Source of the DNA: Sipunculus nudus
Lineage: Eukaryota > Annelida > Sipuncula > Golfingiida > Sipunculidae
Assembly (NCBI GenBank): GCA_026874595.1
Contig: CM049308.1
Span: 77,546,124-77,610,123, forward strand
Direction of reading: 5' to 3'
Length of the DNA stretch: 64,000 bases
Both the position numbers and the translations under genes were made by a program. Below are positions 33,830 through 45,600 of the stretch, in pieces. The notes below the pieces were generated by a model. It had not been told where the DNA came from, made no database searches, and saw nothing but the letters and a program-made list of their open reading frames with translations. Each line of letters opens with the position of its first letter. Positions within the stretch are counted from its first letter, which is position 1.

Positions 33830-35240
33830 AAAAAACATTAATAAAAGCTACAATTTTTGGCCAATTTCTTTCAGCTTTCTAAACTAAAAAGGTGAAATCC
33901 TAATGTGTGCATGATATGAAAATTATATCAACAGTGCTCACAGGACACAAACGTGCCATGCTCACAGTTGGGCAAAATTTAAGGTACTAATTTTATATTT
34001 ATACTAATAACTTATAAAATTTGAAAAATTCAGAACTAATTTTGGGTATTCAATTGAATCTTGATTAAATAATGTTACATCCCTGACAAAAAAATCTCTA
34101 GCTTCAGCAATGCCCTTGTTAAGGGAGTAAATATATTTCTTGATTTTTTAAAAAGTGCATTATGTTTGGGCCCATAACTTAAAACAATTACGCAATACTG
34201 ACATCATTCTAGCATTGTGCATAGAGAATGAAAAATATGTATATTATTTATGATTAAAGTCAGATCAGTGGTTTTGATATTAGGCAGTCTTGAGGTGTAA
34301 CAATGGGTTTTTAATGGAAAAATGAAGTTTTTCATTAATATCTCGAAGGTATTAAGTCCTAGTGACCAAATTCTTGGCATGGTAGGGGATTTTGGAGACA
34401 TCTAACTATGCCTAATTTAAGGAACTAAGAGCTGAAGCTGGGGAGCTGAGCTCTTGCAAACTGCATAACACTAGCTTGATGTAAACAATATGTTACATGG
34501 TGCTTGAAAACTTATTAAAATCTACATTTTTTGATCAACTGGTTTCAAATTTTTGGTGTTAACAGTTGAAATGCTAACAAAAACATGCTGTGAAAATTAA
34601 ATCCACAGTACTTACAGGAAAAAAACGTGCCATGGTCAAAGTTGGGCAAAATTTAAGGTACCAATTTTTTATTTTTATTAATATTTTAGAAAATTTAAAA
34701 GATTTTCATCTAATTTTGGGTTACAATTTAATTTTGATTTATTAAAGTTATATTACTGGAAAAAAGGTTGATAGCTTTAACATTTTTTGTGTTAAGTGAT
34801 CAAATATTTTTCCTGATTTTTTACAAAATGCATTATGTTTGGGCCCATAACTTTTTTAAATTAAATAATACAGACATAATTTCTGGCATGTACATAGGAA
34901 CTATATAGAGGAATATTTATGGTAAATATGAGGAAAAACAGATGAGTGGTTTTGATATTAGGCAGTCCTGAAGTGTGAAAATAGGTTTTTAATAAAAAAT
35001 TGAGGTTTTTCCTTAATTTCTCAAAGGAACGAAGTTGCAAAGACCCAGTTTTCGGCTTGGTAGGAGATCTTGGGGACATCTAACATTATGCTGAATTATG
35101 GATTCCTAGGTCTTACGGTTTCAAAACGTGCCACATCTACGGACGGACGGACGGACAGACGGACGGACGGACAGACGGACGGACGACGGACAATGGACCA
35201 CGACTATAGCTCATATGACTTATAGTCAGCTGAGCTAAAA
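33830..35240 (-). repeat. Two tandem modules, inverted relative to 29402-30745
   Basis: Ends at TTAGCTCAGCTGACTATAAG (reversed, near 35240) with a GACGGACG run at 35140-35190. Module starts on this strand lie at about 35082 and 34406, 675 bp apart. Both carry the ORF starting MSPKSPT or MSPRSPT. It forms a potential fold-back with the + copies about 3 kb away. Confidence 0.78.
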
Positions 35241-35274
35241 ATATTGGACTTACACTTTTACATTTGCATATCTA

Positions 35275-37555
35275 AAAATCTGATATGAGCGCCTGAACAC
35301 GCCTTTTGAATTGTTTTGGACGTTCATTACTGTAACATCATTTGGAGAATTTGCCCCAGGTTTGGTCTCTTATTGGAGGATGTGTGATATCACATGTCAG
35401 ACTTGTCAGAAATCCATTATGTCTGCCAGTTAGCCACCTTAGAAATCCTTTTTTCAGTGCAGTTTGAGTAATTTTCCTTCAATGTTTGGTCCGATTTAGA
35501 GAATGGTTGTTAGTCTGATTTCAGACCTGTCAGAAGTCCAAAATGGCCACCAGGCAACCATCTTTAAATTCCTTTTGATCATATTATCTCAAGAACTGTT
35601 AAAGTGAAGGCAGTCGGACGTATATGATTGTTATCTTGCAAAGGATTGGGTCAAATATTTCTTAATAAATATTATCATCATATATGAAAGTGCAGTACAG
35701 TTGGCTTGTATTGAATAAAAATTCATACAGAAGCACCTGTTTCTTAATATTTCTTGCATGGATTTCCTTGATTTTTTGCTATATATTTTGATCTTATATT
35801 TGCCCTTTGTGGTGTTCCTTTGTATTCACTGTGTTTTAACCAGACATAGGTGATATATATTTCTGTTGTCGTAGAAAATTTCAACAAATTGGCAAATTGG
35901 ATCTTCAAAATTTGACTGGAAGTTTTGAATCTCAGCCCATGATGTCGCAGGTCATGCTTGGCAGCTGAGCGTCATGACCCATGGGTCACTTGTGTATTGT
36001 ACCACCAGGGTTACAATGATTAAAGTGTACATTTAATTGTGTCCACAAAGTGGTGTATTGCTATGAAAGTGTTGATGTTCATCAGATACGCAATTCCTTA
36101 CTTCAGAAGAGTAAAAACTTCACCAGGTGTGAAATTGACTATTAATTCCAGTAATAGATTAAAACTGGGATAGTAATTAGCACAATGATATTGTTTGTCC
36201 CTCATTCAACCAACAGTGTGTATACTTTATTTGAAAAGATGTTTTATTTTATCTAGTTTACTGAATCTTTTATTTTGGTGAATAAAATTAAGCATGTACT
36301 GAAAACTCCAATGTGCAAAACTTTTTAATAGTGATTGAAGGAATATTCTTGCCATGTTGTGGCATTATTTTCTTTTAAATTCAGTTTAAACATTTATGAT
36401 TAAAAAATAATAAAATATGTGTATGCATAATATGACCCAATATGAGCTACACTCTGGATATATAATGATTGCAACTTTTGCAACAATTCTAATATTTTAA
36501 CTTATAGTTTCAGTTTTATTACTCTGTATATATAATGATTGCAACTTTTGCATCAATTCTAATATTTTAACTTATATTTTCAGGTTTTTTTATTAAAAAT
36601 TTATAAAACCTGTAAATAAAAAAAATGATTCAGATAAAAACTTCTTAATGGAAAAGTGGATATGCTAAAAAAATAGGCTTATATATAAACTTAAATGCAT
36701 TATTCCCTTGAAAGTGAAATAAAAGTATTAGTCCATTCTGTCCATTTGCCTGTCCATCTGTAAATTTTCATATGCATCACAGTATCTCAAAACTTTTACT
36801 GTTTTTCTTCATGACAGTCTTGTCAGAGTATTAGTTTACATTCATAGATTTAGAACTTTACTATAACCAAGTAGGAGGGCCCCTTTCCTCTTAGCTTTTC
36901 ATATTCTTATATAAATGAAAAACATTACAATAGAATATTTCTACTTCCACCTTCGTGCTGCCCTCACTTTTCCCTTCTCTGAACCCCATCCCAAAGTCAG
37001 CCTCAGTAAGCAAGAACAAGATGAATCAGATACATCCATACTTTAATATTTTGTATAACTATTCGTCCATAGGTACCTATGTACATGCCAGAAATTATGT
37101 CAATATTGTGTAATATGTAGACACAGTGGGCATCACAATAATGTACCTTGTCAAGACTAAAGAGATATTGTGTCATACAGTCACAAATTCATAAATCACT
37201 TCATCAGCATTGTTAATCATAACAATATATCTGTCAAATTGAAAGCTTGCAGACTACCATACACTTTAGATCCTTCAACAAATAGCCTTATCATCATTCT
37301 ACTACTGCTTATAACTGCTGTCATTGCATTCATATTTGCTCAAATATATCACAATTTTCAACCCCTCCTAAATAAATAAATAATAAACCACTATATTTTA
37401 CTCTATTAATCCATCAGTCAGGTAATTTCATTTATCATTTCCTCACATATTACATTACATTCCTTTATAATAGCCCAACATGCCCATGATATTCATAAGC
37501 TTTATCGACTCGATATAGTATCACAGTGGAGAAACATTTATAGTCCAATCACGAT
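35275..37555. other. Intergenic, repeat remnants only
   Basis: 35275-35995 reads like the end of an element (finishing CAGCTGAGCGTCATGACCC + ATGGGTCAC). The remainder is AT-rich with no gene-like reading. Confidence 0.45.
36451..36588. repeat. 70-bp tandem duplication
   Basis: ACTCTGGATATATAATGATT and ACTCTGTATATATAATGATT begin two copies that agree for about 65 bp. Confidence 0.85.
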
Positions 37556-37587
37556 CAGCTGAGCGCCATGACCCATGGGTCCCTTGT

Positions 37588-38793
37588 TTAGTTCAGCTGA
37601 CTGAAAATCATCTGAGCTATACTATAGAAATCATCGTCTGTAGTGCCGTCTATCCGTCAGTCTGTTAACAGGGCACAAATCATAACTGCTGGACCTAAAA
37701 ACTTCTAACTGTAAACCCATCGAGGTTAATAAAAATTCTCCTTGGAAACCCGAAATGAGGTCACTGTGATCTTTATCTGCACTAGGGGGCTTGAAAGTAC
37801 CCACCAGAAAAATTTAACATTTGATACAAAAGCTCTTAGTATCTGAATAACTAAGGCATTGATTGCCATGACTCTTTCCATGCATATTCATCATGGAGTT
37901 TTCATCATTTTTTTAAGGCTGGTGGTGCCACCTGTATTTTTTTCTAATTGTTGCATTTTTTCTCTATTTTTGATATTTTCAGATGAAGCAGTCCGTCTGT
38001 TAACAGGGCACAAATTTTAACTGTTGGACCTAGAAACCTCTGTGTATTCGGGGAGGTCCTAGGTAAATCTCCTTTGAAACCTGAATCTTCTCACGTTACA
38101 CCCAAGGAGGTCCATAAAAAAAATCTCGTTGGAAATCTGAAATTAGATCACTGTGACCTATATCCTCTGAGCTGTGGGGCTGGAAAGTACACCTCAGAAT
38201 AATTAAAAATTTGATACAAAAGCTACTGTATCTGAATAACTAATTATATATTGCACTAATTCCCATGATTCCCCCATATTTATTCATTGATCGAGGAGTT
38301 TCGTCATGTCCTGAAGACTGGTGGTGCCACCTGTATATTTTCTCATTTTAACAAATAATTTTATGGACAATAAATCCTGTTCTGTAGACAGATTGGCTTC
38401 AAACTTGATTATGAATGGCCCACCATTAAGTAAGAATTATACCCACATCTGGGTCACAAGTAAAGTTTACAGGACCAACATCTTTAAAACAGATTGCAGA
38501 TGCCTTGTAAATCAAACTTTACATCCCAAACATTTCTGTCTTTCACATATGGCTTTCCTGCTCAAAGTGAAAGAAATCTGTAGATTTTACAGTTACCTGG
38601 TCAGGGGTCAAGGTCACTAGACCCACTTTTTATAAAAGATCATTATGAAAACCAAAATGATGCAAGTTCAAGGATAGTAAATTCTCAGATTCTTAGGTCA
38701 CAAGTTCAAGGGACCAACGTTTTGAAAAAGCTCATTAATATATCCACATAGAAAAATTCAGCCGAGTGTTATGACCCATGGATCCCTGGTTGA
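37588..38793 (+). mobile_element. Near-complete ~1.2-kb element with defined ends
   Basis: Begins TTTAGTTCAGCTGACTGAAA and ends CAGCCGAGTGTTATGACCCATGGATCCCT. Directly before it, at 37556-37587, is the end of another copy (CAGCTGAGCGCCATGACCC + ATGGGTCCCTTG), so two elements abut head to tail. The same end occurs at 35958-35995 and reversed at 32600-32632. Two internal modules repeat GTCTGTTAACAGGGCACAAAT. Confidence 0.6.
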
Positions 38794-38804
38794 GTTTTTC
38801 TGTA

Positions 38805-41800
38805 TGTTTATATATATATATACACACACACCCACACACACATATATATATATTCACTGAAGACCCTTGGTGTGTGAATAACTCACAGCCAAACAGAGAT
38901 GATGTACACCTCTGACAACCTTTCTGGTGGGAAAATAAAACAAAACAAGACCAATAGAATTACAAATCTTTACTATAAATACAATATGGACAGCATTTAT
39001 AATACAAAACAACAGATGTAATGGTCTGCTCCCATGAACATAACATATTTTCTAAGCAGCTCTAACTGGTGCCAATAATTTCTTCTTCCTTTATCCTAAC
39101 TGGCTCCAGACCCTCTGTATTTTAGATTTCTTTGACCAACAAGGTCCTCTGGGCACAAATGTTGCTAAACATTTAATGTCCAAGGGGCACAGAAGTATTT
39201 ACTAACCAGCAACAAATTATCTTCATTTTCATTTATTGTTCAGTATTTGAAAAATACAAGGCATCTGAACTGTCTTTGAAGGTATTTCTACACCTTAGGA
39301 AGGACAATTCTACCAACAACCACATACAGAAATTTCTATCTGTATTAAACAATTATTGCACCTAAAACATCCTGCATTCTTATTTTCCACCTGTAAACTT
39401 TAAATTCCTGTTGTTTTTTATCTCTTGTTTTTCAAATCCTAATTTACAAAAGTTGACTTTTTAATCCTTATTTTAAAAAGTGGCAGTAAAGTTGCTTGTA
39501 TAAATTAAGCCCTTTGTTATACTTTTTTTATTATTTTAAGATACTCTGCCAGAAGTAAGTTTAACATTTTCTGTATTTCTTATATCTGTTAATTCTTTCT
39601 GTACTTTAAGATGCACATGAGGTTATTTTGTGTGCTGGGTTTACCTATTCTACTACTTATCCTCTCTTTTTGTTGGGTCTGTTAATATTTTTTTTCATTT
39701 TATATTGCTATATTTCTCAGGCCATAATACAAGCAGTTCTTAATCAATATAAACAATATAAATATAACATTTTGATTAAAGCTGAAGCAAAACAAGTGTT
39801 GCAATCTTTCAATATATGTACACACCTCTAAATTTCCTAGCACAATGTATATAACATACAAGCCTTTGTCTTGAAATGTCATCAACTGGAGGCACAAGGG
39901 CAGTCTAAAGGCTCAGCAGACATTAAAGTACTCCCTCATATAAAGCTGTATGTTTAACATCACAATATGTATAGCACCTACTGAAGCTCCTGGGATTTAC
40001 CTATAACAAGTCTGTAACACCTGAGTAGATACAAAGCAACATGTTATTCTACATTGACGTAACACTGGCACGCCTTGCGTACATTACAGAATCTTAATTT
40101 TAAAGAGTATCAAAGACATTCTGAATGTTAATGATTCTTGGGAACTGATATGATACCAGACATCTTAACCTCAATACAATTTGAAAAGTCAGGATAACAC
40201 CTTTCCACGGTGAGGCCTCTTGTGTGTCATGTTATATTATGCAGGTCTCCTGAGTCTATTGACATCATGTTACACCACGTTATACCTATGAAATAGTACA
40301 ATGGCATAGGTTATACAGTAAAGCATCATTAATCCGAAAAGTGTTTATCCGAAAAATTGCTGATTCTGAAATTGAAAACTGAGAACCAAAATGTTTACCT
40401 TTTATCCGAAATCCAATAATGAAAAAAAAATTCAATTTTAAGCAAATGTACAGGGATTAGAAGAGATAACAGAGGTATGTTAATTAGTGCACTTCAGCGA
40501 AGCTAGTTGGTGTAAAAAACACCATCCTGAAGATACGTATTGTCCTCGGCTCACCTTTAATTAGTTGCCGAGGCTGGAGATTTTAACCAGATCAAACAAG
40601 GCCTCGTTGAAATAAAAGTAAAAAATAATTTCTGAAATTAAGTTTATTTTGGACTAACTTCATTCATTTGTCTGTCAGTAGTTTATCAAGTCCGTTCTCA
40701 GCGACCAGTTGGCAAACATGGTGAGCTGTGCAGAATTGTTCATCTGAAAGATATATATATATACACACACACACACAACCATTCTACTGACCAACAAAAA
40801 CTGTCATGCTTGACCCAATGCCTCCTTTTAATTTTGGAACACTGAAGTTTTAGTTCATATATGCTCTTGTTTTAAACTGTCGTTCTGCAAAACACAACTG
40901 CTATATACCAAATACAACGGTCTCTCACTGTTTAACAAATGTTAGGCTTTAAACACTGAAATCTCTCAGGAAATATCATAAAAATGAGAGTAGACAGTGC
41001 AGTTAGGCAAAAAGAAAAAAAGCCAGAATTTTCACAGACAAATACAGTGATTTGCCCCGCAGCTCTGTGCTGCTAGCTAACCAAGATTTTTAAGATTTAA
41101 TCATCTGTTGACTCAACTTTGAAACCTATCCAAAACACTATCTTTTCTATCACACACATACATATCATGTTCTCATACTGTCTTTTTCATTATCTATCAC
41201 TGTTTCTTTAATCACACATAACATGCCCTCTTGACGAACAAGTTCTTACATACCCATAAGCTAATGATATAATACATCCCTGTTTATCCTACCCCCCCCC
41301 CCTTGTATCATGCTCAGATGCCCATTAAAACTGATTCATATATTCCTTTGCATAGATATACAAATGACAATATTATTTATTCTAACACTATACATATACT
41401 CTTCTAAAGCTTGTAATTCTATCATTCCCTTCAAAGGAACATAAATTATTTTCCAAGCAATACTACAATTGTTACATTCATTGAAATTTGAGAAAATCTA
41501 TTGATTTTTAAGCTATGTCAGGCTCTCTGCTTCAGAACTAAAATGTTAACTTGCTGCAACTTTCTTTGGGCCATGGATGCAAATACAGCACCAAAGTATA
41601 ATTCTGTAGAATAAAAGAAAGTTTTCTTGCATTATTAATAATCATAATTACTTGCGTCTAACCCTGAGCGTACAAAATAAACAACATATGTTGAGTTGTG
41701 AAGTCTTCAGATCTAAATGGAATATAAACCAAAATATACCTTATACTGGAAGCTGACAGAGCCTAAGGATCAGTACAATGTGATTAATGTATATCACCTA

Positions 41801-42518
41801 AAGATGCATATCATAACTTTTTAGGATGATTTACACCCCCTACTCTTTCGTCCCTCACCATTCATATTAACATTTTCTGCTGCATTACATACTTATAATA
41901 TCAACATGGCTTAAGTATCAAAATGCACTGTATGAACTGAATAAAGATATCTACAATGTCTGATCTAACATGAAGCAGTACAGAATGTTTTAGTTAAAGC
42001 CTGCTATTTATATCAAGTAGAATAAGCTCCACTTTGCTGTGATAGAAATATATAATTTGAACCTTAGCGAGTGGCCGTCCTATCTTACAGCATATCAATG
42101 TTTACACCTACATAGCTAACCTTTCATAAAGCTAATGCATTCGATAGGTAAATGTTTTGTTCAAATATACAACAGAACTATAAATATAAAGAACGATTCT
42201 GAGTAGTGGAACAGAACTGTCCTGAGAAAATAGGTTTACTTATTCAAATCTGAATGTATACAATATCAGGATACAAAGATTACTTTGCATATCACTTAAA
42301 TTGTTTCCTTCCCTTATCTTATCAGGAAGGAAAAGTGTAAAGTCAGATGAGACTGACATGTTCAGTGATATCAGACTATAAACCCTAACCTTCTTTTTTA
42401 ACCTTTTATCAAATCAGGTGTGAACTACATATAACTTATGAGATAACAAAAGTAGTTTGTACTGGCAGGTCATGATGAGTTGACTTAGCACCAAGTATGA
42501 TGAGATTAATTATCACTG
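38805..42518. other. Intergenic and probable papilin 3' UTR; no coding sequence seen
   Basis: Besides a short TA/CA microsatellite (38810-38850) and another at 40750-40780, I see no exon-like sequence. The - strand next to 42518 should contain the papilin 3' UTR; its end is not determined. Confidence 0.4.
40316..40425. mobile_element. Partial copy of the CAGTAGA-type MITE
   Basis: Starts CAGTAAAGCATCATTAATCC after TA and continues in parallel with 208-330 (GAAAAATTG..., AAAACTGAGAA, CCTTT..ATCCGAAATCCAA). No matching right end was found, so the copy is truncated or its other end has diverged. Confidence 0.55.
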
Positions 42519-42667
42519 CTATATGATCAATAATCCGGCTTCTACACAGGATCGACAGCAGAATTTGGAGAAGTAAGGATGCTTGCAGTAGTTGCCCTTG
42601 ACAATCAGCTCACAGTTTGCGTAGAAAGGCTTGTCTTCACAGTCGGGAGGTAAGATGTCTCTACTTA
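42519..42667 (-). CDS. PAPLN: Papilin last exon: PLAC domain and stop
   Basis: Reads [40 protein letters not shown], then VEAGLLII and TAG. The six Cys with NCxLIV and FCCxSC are the PLAC (protease and lacunin) module found at the C-terminus of papilin, lacunin and some ADAMTS proteins. The acceptor TTTTTCAG joins Ig3 in phase 1. The 3' UTR runs toward lower coordinates; several AATAAA-type sites occur in 39.2-41.4 kb on this strand and I cannot choose among them. Confidence 0.94.
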
Positions 42668-45600
42668 CTGAAAAAGCATTCAGGACATATGTTAAAGTAT
42701 AGTATATTAATACAGGTTAATGAATTACAGGTAAACTTATGATCATTTGTTAAATTGAGATATTTATGTAAAGATCTGGAGACATTTAGATACATTAAGG
42801 TGGCAGTACCTTGAACAGATGATGCATGGTCTACAACTTATTCATTCATGCATGTAAAAGATGTAGCTACATTAGAGTTCTTGGGGAAAATGCGTTCAAT
42901 TAATATAGCACCTATAAGGCATGTGTTCTAAAAGCAATCTTCCAAGCTTCAAGATGTTTATCAATGCAGTTTTGAAATAAAGCAAAAACAACTCTCCCTC
43001 GGCAATAAAATCTATCATATATCAAATCAAGAACAAGTTACTGAAAATGTTAGCTCTTACATCACAGACAAGAATAATTTATAACAAGATTTCAAAATGA
43101 ATTCTTAATATGTCCCAAAATAGAACTTTTTAACATTTTAGACAATCATCATCATTTATATTTAATGGATGTGTTAAAAGCATAATTATTCTGTTAAGTG
43201 CAATAAGCTCTGATTGGATGAAGCAATAAATGAATGTATTACACATGTATCACATATTATAAAGGAATGGTAATTATCCGCCCAGTGACTGGGTCTATAG
43301 ACAAAAGGGAAAATTTACTAAGCGAAGGGGCTGAGCAGGAAGGTAACAGATGAGGTCAAAAGGTCAAGGTAGTGGCAGATGAAAATAAAACATCATGGAA
43401 AGCAACTGCTGATTTAGCAGGATCGACCTCTACTGGTTCTGAAAGCGTCTAGAAGCCAAACAGGGTCAACATGGTCAACGACGGCCTGCTCCCTAGCCAT
43501 CAGTCTCCGGCAGACAAGACGCGTGGATGGACATCATGTCAAACCCACAACAAGACAGCAAATACTGTCCTGTATGGTTTTATGAAGCACATACTATAAG
43601 ATCTGTGTTTTGTTTCTGTCATTTCTCTGTACCCCTGTCAGATTTAATTAAACTATAGTAATGGGTTGATTAAACCATAAAGTGCCCAGCGTTTTTTGGT
43701 GATACTTGAAAAGTGTCTTTTGTTTCTGAAATATATGTTCTTTGTGTAAAATGGAAGAACTTTTAAATAGAGAATTTACTTTCCCGTAAAAAAAAAATAA
43801 TATAACAGTAATCCTTTTGACCTGACTTCTAGTCCCATACACACCATACCTGATGACTGTTGTCACTTCCTGATCATACTGTCTTTGAAGTCTTATCAAC
43901 AGGTAGAGAGTTCTAACTGGGACTAGGGTTACATTTGAGTAGCTGTGATTATTTTAATTATTATCCCATAAAGCTCTTTTAGAACAAGCAAAAAGTGACC
44001 CAACAGTATTTTTATTTGATTTTAATGATTACTTATACATGTGTTATTAGGCAATGACAAATCAAAGATCGTTTTTGACACATACTGTTAAGATATAACA
44101 CCAAAAATCAGTGGGCACCACATGACAGATAATATTTACTCCATTGATGATGGAATAAGCAACATTCTAGTGTGCTGAATGACTTCATATATATCCATCT
44201 TTCTCATTCTAAACCCTCAAAGTCAATGATACATTTAATTGTTTAAATACCACAGGAGCTTTTTTTCAGAAATAATGCTGTATATACAGATTAATTTTTG
44301 GCACATGAATTCAAAGGAAATCTAATTATGTTGTTTGTATGAAATCAGACTTGTACATTGCATGAAACCACACCATGTCTTTTGATAAATTCAGGGACCA
44401 AGCTTTCGAAACAATAGTGAAACCTGCTTTCCACTGAAGTATGCAAGTTTTTTACGTTCCACCAAGAAAAGCCTGTTTTTCCATTAGAGGAAGCAAAGTC
44501 AAATTATCTGATAGACTTAAACAACAGGAAAGCTCTTCTTCAACATCAGCACTAGCCTGATTTTCAAATATGGCATTATTTTAGCAAGACTTTCTTTTAC
44601 CACATTTAAACTTTGCTTTCAACAAGCAAGACTTTAAACCTTGTTCAAGAGTATGCAAGCACCTTTTCCAAAACAGTGAGCAAGACTCATTTCCAAAATG
44701 ACAGGCAAGCATGACTTATCAACAAAATGCAAGCTGACCTTCCACAATTGTAAGCAAGCCTATTTCTATTGCAGTCTCTAGTTATGCTTGGTTCCCAATT
44801 ATGGTAAATAAGCCTGACCACCCATAACATAAAGCATTCTTGTTTCTATAACAAAATTGGGTAGGAAAAGCTTTTTTTCTGAGAGTTCCCATCAGTTCTT
44901 AATTTCATTTTCAAGGTCTTTTCAATTTTTTTTCAGGGACATATTTGTTATTAATTTTCATAGGCTGGTTTACACATCCATTCAGCCATCCAATCCTCTA
45001 AATTTGTTTCCTGAAACTCCCAATTTCACCCATACATCTGGTTTACAAACATAATGAGGTCATTATTAACAGGTTAAATGATACTAACCCCTCTTGGACT
45101 GTCACAGACAGCCATTACAGTGAAAATTTTCAAGAAAAATTTCGAAATTCACCAAATTTATGCTCTTTTGTGGCCTTCAAAATACACTTTAAATTTCAAG
45201 AATTTTTATATTAATAAGTTGAGTATATGGTACCAATATACGATACCTGAACCATAATTTATTTCATGGTAAATATGCCTGATTTTCTCTAGAAGTAAAA
45301 ATGCCTGTATAAATAGGAGATACTGGTATAATTACCTAGGTATTTTAGGATTATTTTGATTTTTTTCCTAAAAGATGTAGATTATTTTGGTTGTTTTATG
45401 GGCTAAATTCTTGAACTGGTTTTATTAATGAGAGGATATGTGAAGTCATTCAGCAAGAGTAAAGTATATAAAGAATATAAGTGAACAGTAGTTCTATTTT
45501 GTCTCAGTGATCATTATCTGTACCTGGTTTAAGCTGGAACAAGCATTGTGTTTTAAACACAGGACAACACAATCATTACAACATGAGCACCAGTTGTTTC

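Noticed and set aside
35125-35190. GACGGACGGACA repeats considered as a CRISPR-like or regulatory array
   Set aside because: This is a simple tetranucleotide tract belonging to the end of a dispersed repeat, also seen as CCGTCCGTC in other copies; the window is eukaryotic.
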